A stretch of 64,000 nucleotides of DNA from Aquimarina sp. Aq78 (GTDB taxonomy: Bacteria > Bacteroidota > Bacteroidia > Flavobacteriales > Flavobacteriaceae), in NCBI RefSeq assembly GCF_900299525.1, contig NZ_OMKA01000001.1:124001-188000 (forward strand), read 5' to 3'. A program made the position numbers and the translations under genes. This document shows, piece by piece, positions 44,865-53,569 of the stretch; position 1 is the first letter of the stretch; the number at the start of each line of letters is the position of its first letter. Under the pieces are notes generated by a model, which was not told where the DNA came from, did no database searches, and saw only the letters and a list, made by a program, of their open reading frames with translations.

Positions 44865-45164
44865 ATGGCAAAAGATAAATATAAAAAACTTGGATTAAGT
44901 TTACTTTTTGATGGCTTAGGGATGATTACTTATGTGATTCCTGGAGTAGGGGAGTTTGCAGATGTGATATGGGCTCCTTTAGCGGGATGGTTGATGACCA
45001 GAATGTATAAAGGTAATGTTGGTAAGGCAGCCGGAGTATTCACATTTGTAGAAGAAGCACTACCGGGTATGGATATTATACCAACATTTACGATAATGTG
45101 GGTATATACATATGTGATTAAAAAAGAAAAAGTAAAAGAGATTATTGATGTTGATATTTCTTAA
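44865..45164 (+). CDS. DUF4112-like small membrane protein
   Basis: The 99-residue protein begins with a short basic segment, then hydrophobic stretches at about 12-26, 33-45 and 69-84, with the pattern DGLGMITYVIPGVGEFADVIWAPLAGWL. The family is found in many bacteria and has no assigned role. It lies 64 bases after folE and its stop overlaps the convergent DUF6787 gene by four bases. Confidence 0.7.
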   Translation: MAKDKYKKLGLSLLFDGLGMITYVIPGVGEFADVIWAPLAGWLMTRMYKGNVGKAAGVFTFVEEALPGMDIIPTFTIMWVYTYVIKKEKVKEIIDVDIS

Positions 45165-45682
45165 TCTTTAAAGAAACGAGCAAACCCCATTCTGTTTAAC
45201 ATCTTTTTTTCAAAACCCCAGAAAAATTTAAATTGCCCAAAGAGCCACCCTACGATAATAAGTAATATTTGATATATAGGAAATATCAATAGTATTCTGA
45301 TAGGCCAATACAACCATCCATTTGTTGTATCTCTATGTAGTCCTATAAAAGTAAGTATAGGATCAGAAATACGAGCTGCAGTAGATCCTGTAACCGCAAA
45401 CGCAATAAAGATTGCTATGAGTTCCCATCGATACGAAACATTCCATTTTGTCTCCAGAATATTAAAAAGCTTCAGAGTAATGAAAAGGAATATCGAAAAT
45501 AGAAAAACTATTATAGCAGATAGTGTGCCAATATAGATGCTATCGGTCTGATCTATAGGTAATAATTTCAGAATATACTTACCAATCAGATAAGAAGAGA
45601 ATACTAAACCGAGTAATCCTAATACGGGAAATACTAATTGCCAACTACGTTCTATTTCCCAGCGTTCCTTAAATTTTTGCAT
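45161..45682 (-). CDS. DUF6787 membrane protein
   Basis: The protein has four hydrophobic helices (about residues 17-35, 49-75, 92-108 and 124-147). The segment WELIAIFIAFAVTGSTAARIS is the DUF6787 hallmark; the family is restricted to Bacteroidota. The start at 45682 (MQKFKERW) fits the promoter box directly in front of it; a longer frame from 45697 would overlap the box and adds five residues. Function unknown. Confidence 0.75.
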   Translation of the reverse strand: MQKFKERWEIERSWQLVFPVLGLLGLVFSSYLIGKYILKLLPIDQTDSIYIGTLSAIIVFLFSIFLFITLKLFNILETKWNVSYRWELIAIFIAFAVTGSTAARISDPILTFIGLHRDTTNGWLYWPIRILLIFPIYQILLIIVGWLFGQFKFFWGFEKKMLNRMGFARFFKD

Positions 45683-45686
45683 AGTG

Positions 45687-45694
45687 CAAAAGTA
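45687..45694 (-). promoter_or_regulatory. TAnnTTTG box touching the start codon
   Basis: On the minus strand TACTTTTG is followed by CACT and the ATG of the DUF6787 gene. A TTTG lies 23 bases upstream. Transcription would start on or next to the ATG, implying a leaderless message. Confidence 0.45.
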
Positions 45695-45716
45695 CAATAA
45701 TTAAAAAGAATTTAAA

Positions 45717-46145
45717 TCAAAATCGCCGCCCTCTTGTAGCAATAAATCGTTGCCTATAGCGCTGCTCAAAATATACAAAGTAATTATACAAAAGATAGTT
45801 TACCTCATAACCATAATGAGTTGCATATTGATAATTGATTTGCTGAAGATATAAATTAGGATCAAATCGTTGTGGTTGCATTACCCGTTGATTATATTCT
45901 GTAACATATATGCGATTTCTGGTTTCTAAAAATGTCTCAGAATAGAAACCTCTTGGTCTTTGTGTTACTAACCATGCATTAAATCCAGGTTCGATGATAA
46001 TAATTTCATATTCCAGACTATCATTTGCTATTCTTACGGTATCTGAAGCGGTATCGGTAGAGGCTACATCCATTTTTCTGTTTTTGGTTGTAGAACAACT
46101 ATAAATGAACATTCCTAAGATTACTATATAAATACAATTTTTCAT
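45717..46145 (-). CDS. DUF6146 lipoprotein
   Basis: A lipoprotein signal with IYSC (Cys17) precedes a domain of about 100 residues with SLEYEIIIIEPGFNAWLVTQ, RGFYSETFLETRNRIYVTEYN and GYEVNYLLYNYFVYFEQRYR. These are the hallmarks of DUF6146, a Bacteroidota family of unknown function. It lies 35 bases upstream of the DUF6787 gene in the same direction; these two families often occur together in flavobacteria (recollection, not checked). Confidence 0.75.
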   Translation of the reverse strand: MKNCIYIVILGMFIYSCSTTKNRKMDVASTDTASDTVRIANDSLEYEIIIIEPGFNAWLVTQRPRGFYSETFLETRNRIYVTEYNQRVMQPQRFDPNLYLQQINYQYATHYGYEVNYLLYNYFVYFEQRYRQRFIATRGRRF

Positions 46146-46289
46146 AACCTTATAAATATATCTAAAAAAAGAATACCATAGTGTTGTAGAAATTATAAAT
46201 TCCAGAAATCAATTTGATCTTGCTCAATTTCTTGAGCACCAATAAAACTAATAATCTTTTTATATCCTAGGCAGTTGGTTAAAATAAAA

Positions 46290-46322
46290 GCTTATTAAAG
46301 TCATACAACTCTAATAAGCCCT
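46290..46322 (-). terminator. Terminator after DUF937 gene
   Basis: On the minus strand GGCTTATTA and TAATAAGC (46312-46319 and 46290-46297) form a stem of eight pairs followed by TTTTATTTT. It is about 60 bases beyond the stop of the DUF937 gene. Confidence 0.7.
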
Positions 46323-46379
46323 TTCTTTGATATATTCAAAATAATAAAAATTATATTATTTGATTATTGGGTAGGAGTA

Positions 46380-47012
46380 TTATTTTCCGAAAAGACCACC
46401 TAGTAGCCCTCCAAGACCTCCTTTTTTCTTTCCACCACCACTTAGTAACATTCCGGCAACATCATCAAGAATACTCCCATCACCATCTGCATCTAAGAAA
46501 GATTCTATCAATGATTGTTGCTTAGAACCACCACCAGACATACCACCTAGTAAACCTGATAATCCATTAGCATCACTTACGTTATTTTGTTTAGCTTGTT
46601 TTCCTAATACTCCTAAAAGAATTGGAGCAGCAACTTTTAGTATTTGAGCCACAGAACCGGCATCGATTCCTGATTTTTGACTTAAAGCATTTTCTACTGC
46701 AGGTTGTTTATTTCCAAGAATATGACCTAGAATACCGGCTCCATCATTAGTAACACTTTGATCAACACCACCGTCAAATAAACCTCCTAAATTATCCAAA
46801 ATCCCACCAGTATGCTTACCTGTTAGTGCTCCTAATAGTCCTGAAGCTCCTTCAGGAGTAGATGCATTTCGTTGCATTGCTCCCATAAGTACAGGCATAG
46901 CCATACTTAATAAATCTCCAGTTTTACCTTCGGATTGGCCTGTTTGCGAGCTTACACCGTTGATAATTTGCTTGCCCATAGGGCTATTTAATAGATCTAA
47001 AATTCCTGACAT
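46380..47012 (-). CDS. DUF937 domain protein
   Basis: The 210-residue protein is a glycine- and leucine-rich member of the DUF937 family, with SGLLGALTGKHTGGILDNLGG and repeats of the LL-x-LLGG type. It opens with MSGILDLLNSPMGKQIINGV and ends in a Gly-Lys-rich tail (KKKGGLGGLLGGLFGK). A DADGDGS motif near residue 173 could bind calcium. Family function is unknown; it is probably cytosolic or associated with the envelope. Confidence 0.8.
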   Translation of the reverse strand: MSGILDLLNSPMGKQIINGVSSQTGQSEGKTGDLLSMAMPVLMGAMQRNASTPEGASGLLGALTGKHTGGILDNLGGLFDGGVDQSVTNDGAGILGHILGNKQPAVENALSQKSGIDAGSVAQILKVAAPILLGVLGKQAKQNNVSDANGLSGLLGGMSGGGSKQQSLIESFLDADGDGSILDDVAGMLLSGGGKKKGGLGGLLGGLFGK

Positions 47013-47130
47013 TGTAAATATTTTTTAATGAATCTAAATTTACATTTTTAATACTAGAATTAGAGTTAAGAGTTCATTTTATTTTGATAAAAAAAAGATG
47101 AAAAACCATTTTATAGGATGAAGAGCAAAA

Positions 47131-47163
47131 AAAGAACCGTTTCAATGATTGAAACGGCTCTTT
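47131..47163 (-). terminator. Terminator after serA
   Basis: AGAACCGTTTCAA (47133-47145) pairs with TTGAAACGGCTCT (47149-47161) with one mismatch, and on the minus strand a run of seven T follows. It lies shortly beyond the serA stop and matches minus-strand transcription. Confidence 0.85.
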
Positions 47164-47189
47164 ACTAATATGAAATTTATATTTTGTGT

Positions 47190-48146
47190 CTAGTTCAGAA
47201 TCTTAATAATTTGCTCGGCTAATTCTTGACCAATACGATCTTGAGCTTCTCCCGTTGCTGCACCAATATGTGGTGTTAGCGATATTTTACTATTCATCAA
47301 AATTTTGATAGCCGGACTAGGTTCATTTTCAAATACATCAAGTCCTGCAAAACCTAATTTTCCTTTCTCCAAGGCTTCTACCAATGCTACTTCATCGATT
47401 ACTCCACCTCTTGCAGCATTAATGATTCCTGCGCCATCCTTCATTTGTTCGATTTCAGGATTCCCGATCACATATTCTTTTTGTGCAGGAACGTGTAGTG
47501 TGAAAAAATCAGAATTTTTAAGAACTTCTTCTTTGGATACAGTCTTGATCTTAAATTTTAATGATTGTCCATCAAAGAACTCTAATGGTATTTCTACTTC
47601 TTCAATAAATGGATCATAGGCAATAACATTCATTCCAACTCCAATTGCAATTTTTGCAGTTGCCTGTCCTATTCGTCCGATACCTATTACTCCAAGGGTT
47701 TTTCCTCTTAATTCGATACCGCTACCATATGCTTTTTTCAGGTTTTTGAATTTACTATCACCCTCGAGAGGCATGTTACGGTTAGAGTCATGTAAAAAAC
47801 GTACACTACCATATAAGTGTGCAAAAACCAACTCTGCAACAGATCCAGAAGAAGCTGCTGGAGTATTAATTACATGTAGTCCTTTTTCTCGGGCATAAGC
47901 TACATCAATATTGTCCATTCCTACACCGCCACGACCAATAATCTTAAGAGAAGGACAATTATCAATAATATCTGTTCTTACTTTGGTAGCACTTCGTACA
48001 AGTAGTACAGAAATTTCATTTTCATTAATATAATTAACTAATTGATCTTGAGCTACTGTAGTTGTTAAAACCTCGAAGCCTTTTTTTTCTAAAGCTTTAA
48101 TTCCGCTTTGAGATACTCCGTCGTTTGCTAATACTTTCATTTTCAA
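47190..48146 (-). CDS. serA: D-3-phosphoglycerate dehydrogenase
   Basis: It oxidises 3-phosphoglycerate with NAD+ in the first step of serine synthesis. The NAD-binding motif is GVIGIGRIGQATAKIA, the substrate-site Arg is in NAARGGVIDE and the catalytic His in LTPHIGAATGEA. At 318 residues it lacks the C-terminal ACT domain, so serine feedback through that domain is absent. It lies 63 bases downstream of serC on the same strand. Confidence 0.92.
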   Translation of the reverse strand: MKMKVLANDGVSQSGIKALEKKGFEVLTTTVAQDQLVNYINENEISVLLVRSATKVRTDIIDNCPSLKIIGRGGVGMDNIDVAYAREKGLHVINTPAASSGSVAELVFAHLYGSVRFLHDSNRNMPLEGDSKFKNLKKAYGSGIELRGKTLGVIGIGRIGQATAKIAIGVGMNVIAYDPFIEEVEIPLEFFDGQSLKFKIKTVSKEEVLKNSDFFTLHVPAQKEYVIGNPEIEQMKDGAGIINAARGGVIDEVALVEALEKGKLGFAGLDVFENEPSPAIKILMNSKISLTPHIGAATGEAQDRIGQELAEQIIKILN

Positions 48147-48209
48147 GTTTTAAATTTTGAATATTAAGTCCTATTAATTTGACTTGTCTTAATGATTATT
48201 GTTGTTAGT

Positions 48210-49274
48210 TTACGCTTTACGTTCCAGGTCACCCATTATATCAACAAGAGCAGCAACACTTTCAAGGCTTAATGCATTGTACATACTAGCTCTGTAACCT
48301 CCGATACTTCTGTGACCATTGATTCCGTTGATTCCTGCTTCTTTCCACATGGCATCAAAAGTTTCTTTAAGGTCTTCATTTACCAATGTAAAAGTTGCAT
48401 TCATATAAGAACGATCTTCTTTGGCAGCAAATCCTTTAAATAGAGGGTTTACATCAATTTCAGAATAAATAAGGTTAGCCTTTTTTTCGTTTAATTCTTC
48501 TATTGCAGATATTCCACCAAGTTGTTTTAACCAACGTAGTGTAAGCATAGAAACATAAACAGGATAAACAGGAGGTGTGTTAAACATACTTGCTTTGCTA
48601 ATATGAACCTGATAGTCTAACATAGAAGGAATATCCCTTTCTATTTTACCAAGAATATCTTCTTTTACAACTACAAGTGTTGTTCCTGCAGGTCCCATAT
48701 TTTTTTGCGCTCCAGCATAAATCAAACTAAATTTAGAAAAATCTAATTGTCTGGAGAATATATCGCTACTCATATCACATACCAATGGGATATCTGTAGT
48801 AGGAAAATCTTTTAATTGCGTCCCGTAAATTGTATTATTACTGGTAAGGTGTAAATAATCCAAATCTGTAGGAATATTTAATTTTTTGGGAATAAAGTTG
48901 AAATTGGCATCTTTTGATGAAGCAACTTCTATAACTTCACCAAACTTTTTTGCTTCCTTTACAGCTTTGTCACTCCAAGCTCCCGTGTTTAAGTATCCTG
49001 CTTTTGATTGTAGTAGGTTATAGGCAGTCATTAGAAATTGAGTACTTGCCCCACCTTGAAGAAATAAGGCTTTATACCCTTTACCTTCAAGACCTAATAA
49101 TTCTAAAGCCAGACTGCGGGCTTCTTCCATAACATCAACAAAATCTTTACTACGATGCGATATTTCCAGAATGGAAAGACCAGAATTGTTAAAATCTAAC
49201 ACTGCTTGTGATGCTTCTTTAAATACTTCTTGTGGTAAAATACAGGGTCCAGCGCTAAAATTATGTTTTTTCAT
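48210..49274 (-). CDS. serC: Phosphoserine aminotransferase
   Basis: A PLP enzyme of 354 residues that transfers an amino group from glutamate to 3-phosphohydroxypyruvate. It starts with KKHNFSAGPCILP, has the LFLQGGASTQFLM segment and the PLP lysine in AGAQKNMGPAGTTLVV, and ends with the GHRSIGGYRASMYNA segment that binds the phosphate. It precedes serA, giving serine synthesis genes in a row. Confidence 0.95.
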   Translation of the reverse strand: MKKHNFSAGPCILPQEVFKEASQAVLDFNNSGLSILEISHRSKDFVDVMEEARSLALELLGLEGKGYKALFLQGGASTQFLMTAYNLLQSKAGYLNTGAWSDKAVKEAKKFGEVIEVASSKDANFNFIPKKLNIPTDLDYLHLTSNNTIYGTQLKDFPTTDIPLVCDMSSDIFSRQLDFSKFSLIYAGAQKNMGPAGTTLVVVKEDILGKIERDIPSMLDYQVHISKASMFNTPPVYPVYVSMLTLRWLKQLGGISAIEELNEKKANLIYSEIDVNPLFKGFAAKEDRSYMNATFTLVNEDLKETFDAMWKEAGINGINGHRSIGGYRASMYNALSLESVAALVDIMGDLERKA

Positions 49275-49506
49275 GTGCTAATGTTTGTTGTTTTTAATGG
49301 CCACATGGAATCTTTAACAATTATAAATACCTTAAACATTTATGTTTTTGATTATTTTTAATTGTATCCGTTTCATTAGTAGTTTTTAATTGTTGTTAAA
49401 TAGATAGTTTTGTGATCTTTTCTTTTACTCAAAAAAGAGAGTTAGAAAAAACACCACAAAGGTGCTAATAATATGATACAAAAGCATTGTCAAAATGATA
49501 AATTAT

Positions 49507-50568
49507 TCAATTAATTTTTGTCAAAAATTCAATAATATCTATACCGTCTGCATAATCTGAAAGTTGAGGATTTTGAGTTTCCCCAAATGCAATACATTCT
49601 GGAGAAAAATCAGAACCTACAATACATTGAATTTTTTCACTGTCATTTTGTATTTTATTACTTAACTGGTCTTTAGAATCATAGGTTTCATAAAATAATG
49701 TAGCAATTGGAGAAGCATAACTTTCATCCTCTTTGAGCATTAAAAAACCATTTTCAAATAATTTGTAATTACTCATTAAATAAACTGCTTTATTGTAATC
49801 ATAATTGTTAGCATACTTTGCACTATTGATGATATCATGATACGGATAAATAGCTTTAAAAAAAGAATCAAAATCATACCCTTTTGGGATCATTAGTTTT
49901 GATACACTTCTGCATCCTAATCCATAGTATCTAAAAATATCATTGCCGAGTACCTCGAGTTGTTCATTAGTTTCATTTCCTGTTAAAATTGCAACAGAAT
50001 TTCTATTTTTACGTATGATATTGGGAACTTTACCAAAATAATATTCAAAATATCTAGAAGTATTGTTACTTCCTGTTGCAATTACTGCATCAAAACCTTT
50101 AAATTTTTCTGAAGTAAATTTAATAGCTCCTTCAAACCGAGGCTCTATTGTTATTAGGTAAGAAGCTATAAATGGTAATAACTGATTATCATTAGAGGAT
50201 TGTTTTACTAAAACATGATGTCCTGTAATTAGTACAGAAAGAAAATCATGAAATCCTACTAATGGTATATTTCCTGCCATAATAATACCAACAGTTTTTG
50301 GTTCTATTTTTTCTAATGAATAATGAGATAACCAATCTTTCAAATTGTTCTCGGTAAGAGCATTACTCCATTGCTGTAGAGAAAAAAGCACATTTTCTTC
50401 TGTAAACCATCCATTATGATGTACTGCAGTAGTAATTTTATGGATCATTTCATCAAAAAAATCATCATTGCGATGAAGGGTATTAACTTTCTCATAACCA
50501 GTAGTTTTGAATTGGTTAAGGAACTTTCCTAATTCAGAAAAAGCTTTGATACGGTCATTTAATAACAT
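49507..50568 (-). CDS. Acyl-CoA reductase (LuxC-type)
   Basis: The 353-residue protein fits the LuxC/acyl-CoA reductase family. The segments are VGIIMAGNIPLVGFHDFLSVLITGH in two parts, HHVLVKQSSND, VIATGSNNTSRYFEYYFG, the NSVAILTGNET segment, and GLGCRSVSKLMIPKGYDFD with the candidate nucleophile Cys. It reduces an acyl-CoA to an aldehyde using NADPH. It is divergent from the ferredoxin, and a promoter with perfect consensus elements lies between them. Its metabolic role here is unknown. Confidence 0.85.
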   Translation of the reverse strand: MLLNDRIKAFSELGKFLNQFKTTGYEKVNTLHRNDDFFDEMIHKITTAVHHNGWFTEENVLFSLQQWSNALTENNLKDWLSHYSLEKIEPKTVGIIMAGNIPLVGFHDFLSVLITGHHVLVKQSSNDNQLLPFIASYLITIEPRFEGAIKFTSEKFKGFDAVIATGSNNTSRYFEYYFGKVPNIIRKNRNSVAILTGNETNEQLEVLGNDIFRYYGLGCRSVSKLMIPKGYDFDSFFKAIYPYHDIINSAKYANNYDYNKAVYLMSNYKLFENGFLMLKEDESYASPIATLFYETYDSKDQLSNKIQNDSEKIQCIVGSDFSPECIAFGETQNPQLSDYADGIDIIEFLTKIN

Positions 50569-50575
50569 CTCTTAT

Positions 50576-50606
50576 TTGTTTATCACTAGTTTACGAGCTA
50601 TTTTTG
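50576..50606 (+). promoter_or_regulatory. Promoter of ferredoxin gene
   Basis: TTG at 50576-50578, a 20-base spacer and TATTTTTG at 50599-50606 fit the Bacteroidota consensus, about 30 bases before the ferredoxin start. Confidence 0.6.
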
Positions 50607-50611
50607 TGCTG

Positions 50612-50641
50612 CAAATTTAGAATAAAAAAGAGCTATGGCAA
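50612..50641 (-). promoter_or_regulatory. Divergent promoter of acyl-CoA reductase gene
   Basis: On the minus strand TTG (50639-50641), a 19-base spacer and TAAATTTG (50612-50619) form a perfect consensus. The TTG lies inside the ferredoxin coding start, so the two promoters overlap back to back. Confidence 0.65.
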
Positions 50642-50982
50642 TTATAATAACAGATGAATGTATAAACTGCGGTGCTTGTGAGCCAGAATGCCCAAATACT
50701 GCAATTTATGAAGGAGCTGATGATTGGAGGTATTCTGATGGTACAGATTTAGAAGGAGATGTAGTTCTTCCTGGAGGTAAAAATGTAAATGCTGATGAAG
50801 CACAAGAGCCTGTAAGTGACGAAGTATATTATATAGTTCCTGATAAATGTACAGAATGTAAAGGGTTTCATGAAGAGCCACAATGTGCGGCTGTATGTCC
50901 TGTAGATTGCTGTATTCCTGATGAGGATATAGTAGAAACCGAAGAATTTTTATTGCAAAAACAAGGTTTTATGCATAAATAG
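50635..50982 (+). CDS. 2[4Fe-4S] ferredoxin
   Basis: The first cluster is bound by [12 protein letters not shown] (C-x2-C-x2-C-x3-C-P), the second by [18 protein letters not shown], in which eight residues separate the second and third cysteines as in the Allochromatium-type ferredoxins. Between the clusters an insertion of about 45 acidic residues ([17 protein letters not shown] onward) is present. The protein is small, acidic and cytosolic, and donates low-potential electrons. It is divergent from the acyl-CoA reductase, perhaps functionally linked. Confidence 0.92.
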   Translation: MAIIITDECINCGACEPECPNTAIYEGADDWRYSDGTDLEGDVVLPGGKNVNADEAQEPVSDEVYYIVPDKCTECKGFHEEPQCAAVCPVDCCIPDEDIVETEEFLLQKQGFMHK

Positions 50983-51007
50983 AGGATATTATCTCAATAT
51001 AGATCAT

Positions 51008-51037
51008 AAAAAAACCTGTCATATGACAGGTTTTTTT
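51008..51037 (+). terminator. Terminator after ferredoxin gene
   Basis: AAAAACCTGTCAT and ATGACAGGTTTTT form a long stem with a T run, 26 bases after the ferredoxin stop. Confidence 0.85.
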
Positions 51038-51100
51038 ATGGTCATTTTTTAATTTTTAGTATTTTCGCTCTACTACAACCTCAAATCTAAAGACGAAATC

Positions 51101-51691
51101 ATGAAAAAAACAATCTTTTTTATTCTTTTTACAACGCTTTCTGTTGTTTCTTATGGACAATATCGCTGGGAAGTTTCTGGCGGAGCTACTTTTTCTAAAC
51201 TAAACCTTGATAACAACGAAACTACGGGTGGAACCGGTTTTTTTGTTAATGCCGGATATGGCTATGTAATGGGAGTTAGAGCGAGAACAAGTATTGTTTT
51301 TTCTTTAGACCTTTTACAACGTACCAGCGAAATAGAAGGAACAGGTGATGCAGAAACACTACAGGTTGGATTTAACCCAAAATTTAGATACTTAACAGGT
51401 GATGGTAAAGATCGTTTTCGTGGCTTTATTAATGTTGGGCCTTCTTTTAGGGTAAATACAAAATTTGAAATAAACGGTGTAGAATTAGAAGATGATGCCT
51501 ATGAGAATTTGATTATAGGTGGTGTGTATGGAGCTGGTTTTTCTCAAATGATAGGAGAGATGTTTGATGTTATGGCAGAAGTAGGAGTAATGAACGATTT
51601 TGTAGATAACCTTACAGATACTAATAGTAAATTCTTTGATATTTATGCACGAGTAGGGGTTCGATTCAGAATTTATGATGCACGACGATAA
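51101..51691 (+). CDS. Outer membrane beta-barrel protein
   Basis: A signal peptide (residues 1-19, ending VSYGQ) and about 175 residues of alternating strands with the opening RWEVSGGATFSKLNL and the closing aromatic strand IYARVGVRFRIYDARR. It resembles the PorT/OMP_b-brl family of eight-stranded barrels. No partner genes are obvious. A terminator with a TTCG loop follows. Confidence 0.78.
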   Translation: MKKTIFFILFTTLSVVSYGQYRWEVSGGATFSKLNLDNNETTGGTGFFVNAGYGYVMGVRARTSIVFSLDLLQRTSEIEGTGDAETLQVGFNPKFRYLTGDGKDRFRGFINVGPSFRVNTKFEINGVELEDDAYENLIIGGVYGAGFSQMIGEMFDVMAEVGVMNDFVDNLTDTNSKFFDIYARVGVRFRIYDARR

Positions 51692-51714
51692 ACTTTAACA
51701 AATAATATGTATTT

Positions 51715-51741
51715 AAAACCCTGCTTCGGCAGGATTTTTTT
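51715..51741 (+). terminator. Terminator with TTCG tetraloop
   Basis: CCTGC, loop TTCG, GCAGG, followed by a run of seven T. It ends the outer-membrane barrel transcript. Confidence 0.88.
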
Positions 51742-51795
51742 ATACTTCAATTTAATTTTTTGTAAATTAGATACTTACAAAAAAAGAATAATTGG

Positions 51796-52671
51796 ATGTC
51801 GTATTGGGGATATATAGCAATTAGTGTTCTTGCAGTGTATGTTATTGTAAGTATAACCTTGTATTATTTGCAGGAGTACTTTATTTTTAAACCAGAGAAG
51901 TTAGATAAGGATTTTGAATTTCATTATAACAATCAGGTTGTAGAAGAGTATAATCTGGAAACAAGAGATGGGGCTATACTTAATGGTCTTCATTTTAAAG
52001 TAGAAAACCCAAAAGGTGTTGTTCTATATCTTAAAGGGAACTCTAAAAGTATAAAAGGCTGGGGGAAATTTGCTGTAGACTTTACAAGACACGGATATGA
52101 CGTATTTATGTTGGATTATAGAGGGTTTGGTAAAAGTACAGGCAGACGTTCTTTTAAAGCAATAAAAAGAGATCTTCAGTTTGTCTACAATAAGATAAAA
52201 GATAAAGTAAAGGAAGAATATATTATTCTATATGGTCGTTCAATGGGATCTGGATTTGCTACAAAACTTGCCTCTATTAATAATCCTAAAATGTTGATAT
52301 TGGATGCTCCATATTATAGCCTAAATAAGGTTGCTGCAAAGTTTATACCTTTTATGCCGATTTCTTTAATAATGAGGTATCCTATACCAACCTATAAATG
52401 GCTTAAGTATGTAAATTGCCCTATTCATATTATACACGGCACTCATGATAAATTAATTCCTTTTAAGTCAAGTATTAAATTGTCAAAAATTCGACCAAAG
52501 CTTACTCGATTGTATACTGTGATAGGAGGAGGGCATAAAAATTTAAATAATTTCGAATCTTACCATAAGATGCTTGAAGAAATTATCAATTCTAAAATGA
52601 GAAAGATAAACCTTTCTAATACAAGTATTGGTGTTGTGCACTCTTCAAAAAAGGCAAATGCACAAGCTTAA
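51796..52671 (+). CDS. Membrane-anchored alpha/beta hydrolase, copy 1
   Basis: A single N-terminal membrane helix (about residues 5-27) is followed by a hydrolase domain of the Bem46/ABHD13 type. The nucleophile elbow is LYGRSMGSGFATKLA with Ser near 150, the acid is in HGTHDKLIPF and the His in GGGHKNLNNF. MLDYRGFGKSTG is the second family hallmark. It overlaps the next, homologous gene by 14 bases, so they are cotranscribed. Substrate unknown; the family acts on small acyl esters or peptides. Confidence 0.85.
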   Translation: MSYWGYIAISVLAVYVIVSITLYYLQEYFIFKPEKLDKDFEFHYNNQVVEEYNLETRDGAILNGLHFKVENPKGVVLYLKGNSKSIKGWGKFAVDFTRHGYDVFMLDYRGFGKSTGRRSFKAIKRDLQFVYNKIKDKVKEEYIILYGRSMGSGFATKLASINNPKMLILDAPYYSLNKVAAKFIPFMPISLIMRYPIPTYKWLKYVNCPIHIIHGTHDKLIPFKSSIKLSKIRPKLTRLYTVIGGGHKNLNNFESYHKMLEEIINSKMRKINLSNTSIGVVHSSKKANAQA

Positions 52672-53461
52672 AAAAATACTATTGTGGAGTATATCACTCT
52701 ATAGTATTGCTATGGTATTGCTTTATTTTTTTCAAGAAAAAATTATTTTTCAACCAGAAAAACTTTCTACAGATTTTGTTTTTCAATTTGAACATCCTTT
52801 TGAAGAGTTTTTTCTAAAAACCAACGATAATAGTCGTCTTAATGCTATTCGCTTTGTTAATGAAGATCCCAAAGGGGTGATTTTGTATTTTCATGGTAAT
52901 AAAGGAAGTTTGAAACGTTGGGGAGAAATAGCAATGTTCTTTGCAAAAAAAAATTATGATATTATCATAATGGATTATCGAGGATATGGAAAAAGTACAG
53001 GAAAAATCAGTGAACAAAAATTATATGATGACGCTCAATTGTTTTATAACTATGTTTTAGAATTGTACCCCAAAGATCAAATAACTATTTATGGACGATC
53101 CATTGGTACCGGAATTGCAGTAAAAGTAGCTTCAGATAATCAACCTGGTCATTTGATATTAGAAACTCCTTATTACAATATGAATGACGTAGCAGAAAGC
53201 TGGCTACCCTATTTTCCAACGAACAAGTTATTACGGTATAAAATTCCGTCTAATAAGTTTATACAGAATGTAGTTTGTGATATCACTATTTATCATGGAA
53301 CCGATGATAGAGTAGTTCCTTATGCATCGGGGGAGCTATTATTTAATAGTATTTCAGCCTCAAATAAAAGAATAATTACAATACCAAAAGGATCGCATAA
53401 CGACTTAATAAAATTTGAAGAGTATCTTACTACAATTGATAATGTCCTTAAAAATGACTAA
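52658..53461 (+). CDS. Membrane-anchored alpha/beta hydrolase, copy 2
   Basis: Paralogue of the preceding gene. The helix at residues 7-23 anchors it, IMDYRGYGKSTG and YGRSIGTGIAVKVA contain the catalytic core, HGTDDRVVPY the acid and PKGSHNDLIKF the His. I start it at the ATG at 52658 (MHKLKKILLW), because an upstream TTG at 52628 would add ten residues and lengthen the overlap to 44 bases. The tandem arrangement suggests a duplication with two related substrates. Confidence 0.82.
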   Translation: MHKLKKILLWSISLYSIAMVLLYFFQEKIIFQPEKLSTDFVFQFEHPFEEFFLKTNDNSRLNAIRFVNEDPKGVILYFHGNKGSLKRWGEIAMFFAKKNYDIIIMDYRGYGKSTGKISEQKLYDDAQLFYNYVLELYPKDQITIYGRSIGTGIAVKVASDNQPGHLILETPYYNMNDVAESWLPYFPTNKLLRYKIPSNKFIQNVVCDITIYHGTDDRVVPYASGELLFNSISASNKRIITIPKGSHNDLIKFEEYLTTIDNVLKND

Positions 53462-53474
53462 TCATATTAAAAAG

Positions 53475-53512
53475 AGAAGCGCCATTCTTAAATAAAAAGA
53501 CGTAGCGCTTCT
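53475..53512. terminator. Convergent hairpin terminator
   Basis: AGAAGCGC (53475-53482) pairs perfectly with GCGCTTCT (53505-53512) around a 22-base loop. It separates the hydrolase pair from the convergent hypothetical gene. Confidence 0.6.
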
Positions 53513-53569
53513 GTAAAATCTATGATTTTTTTAAAATATAAAGAAAATGGTTTATTTAGAACTTACCAT

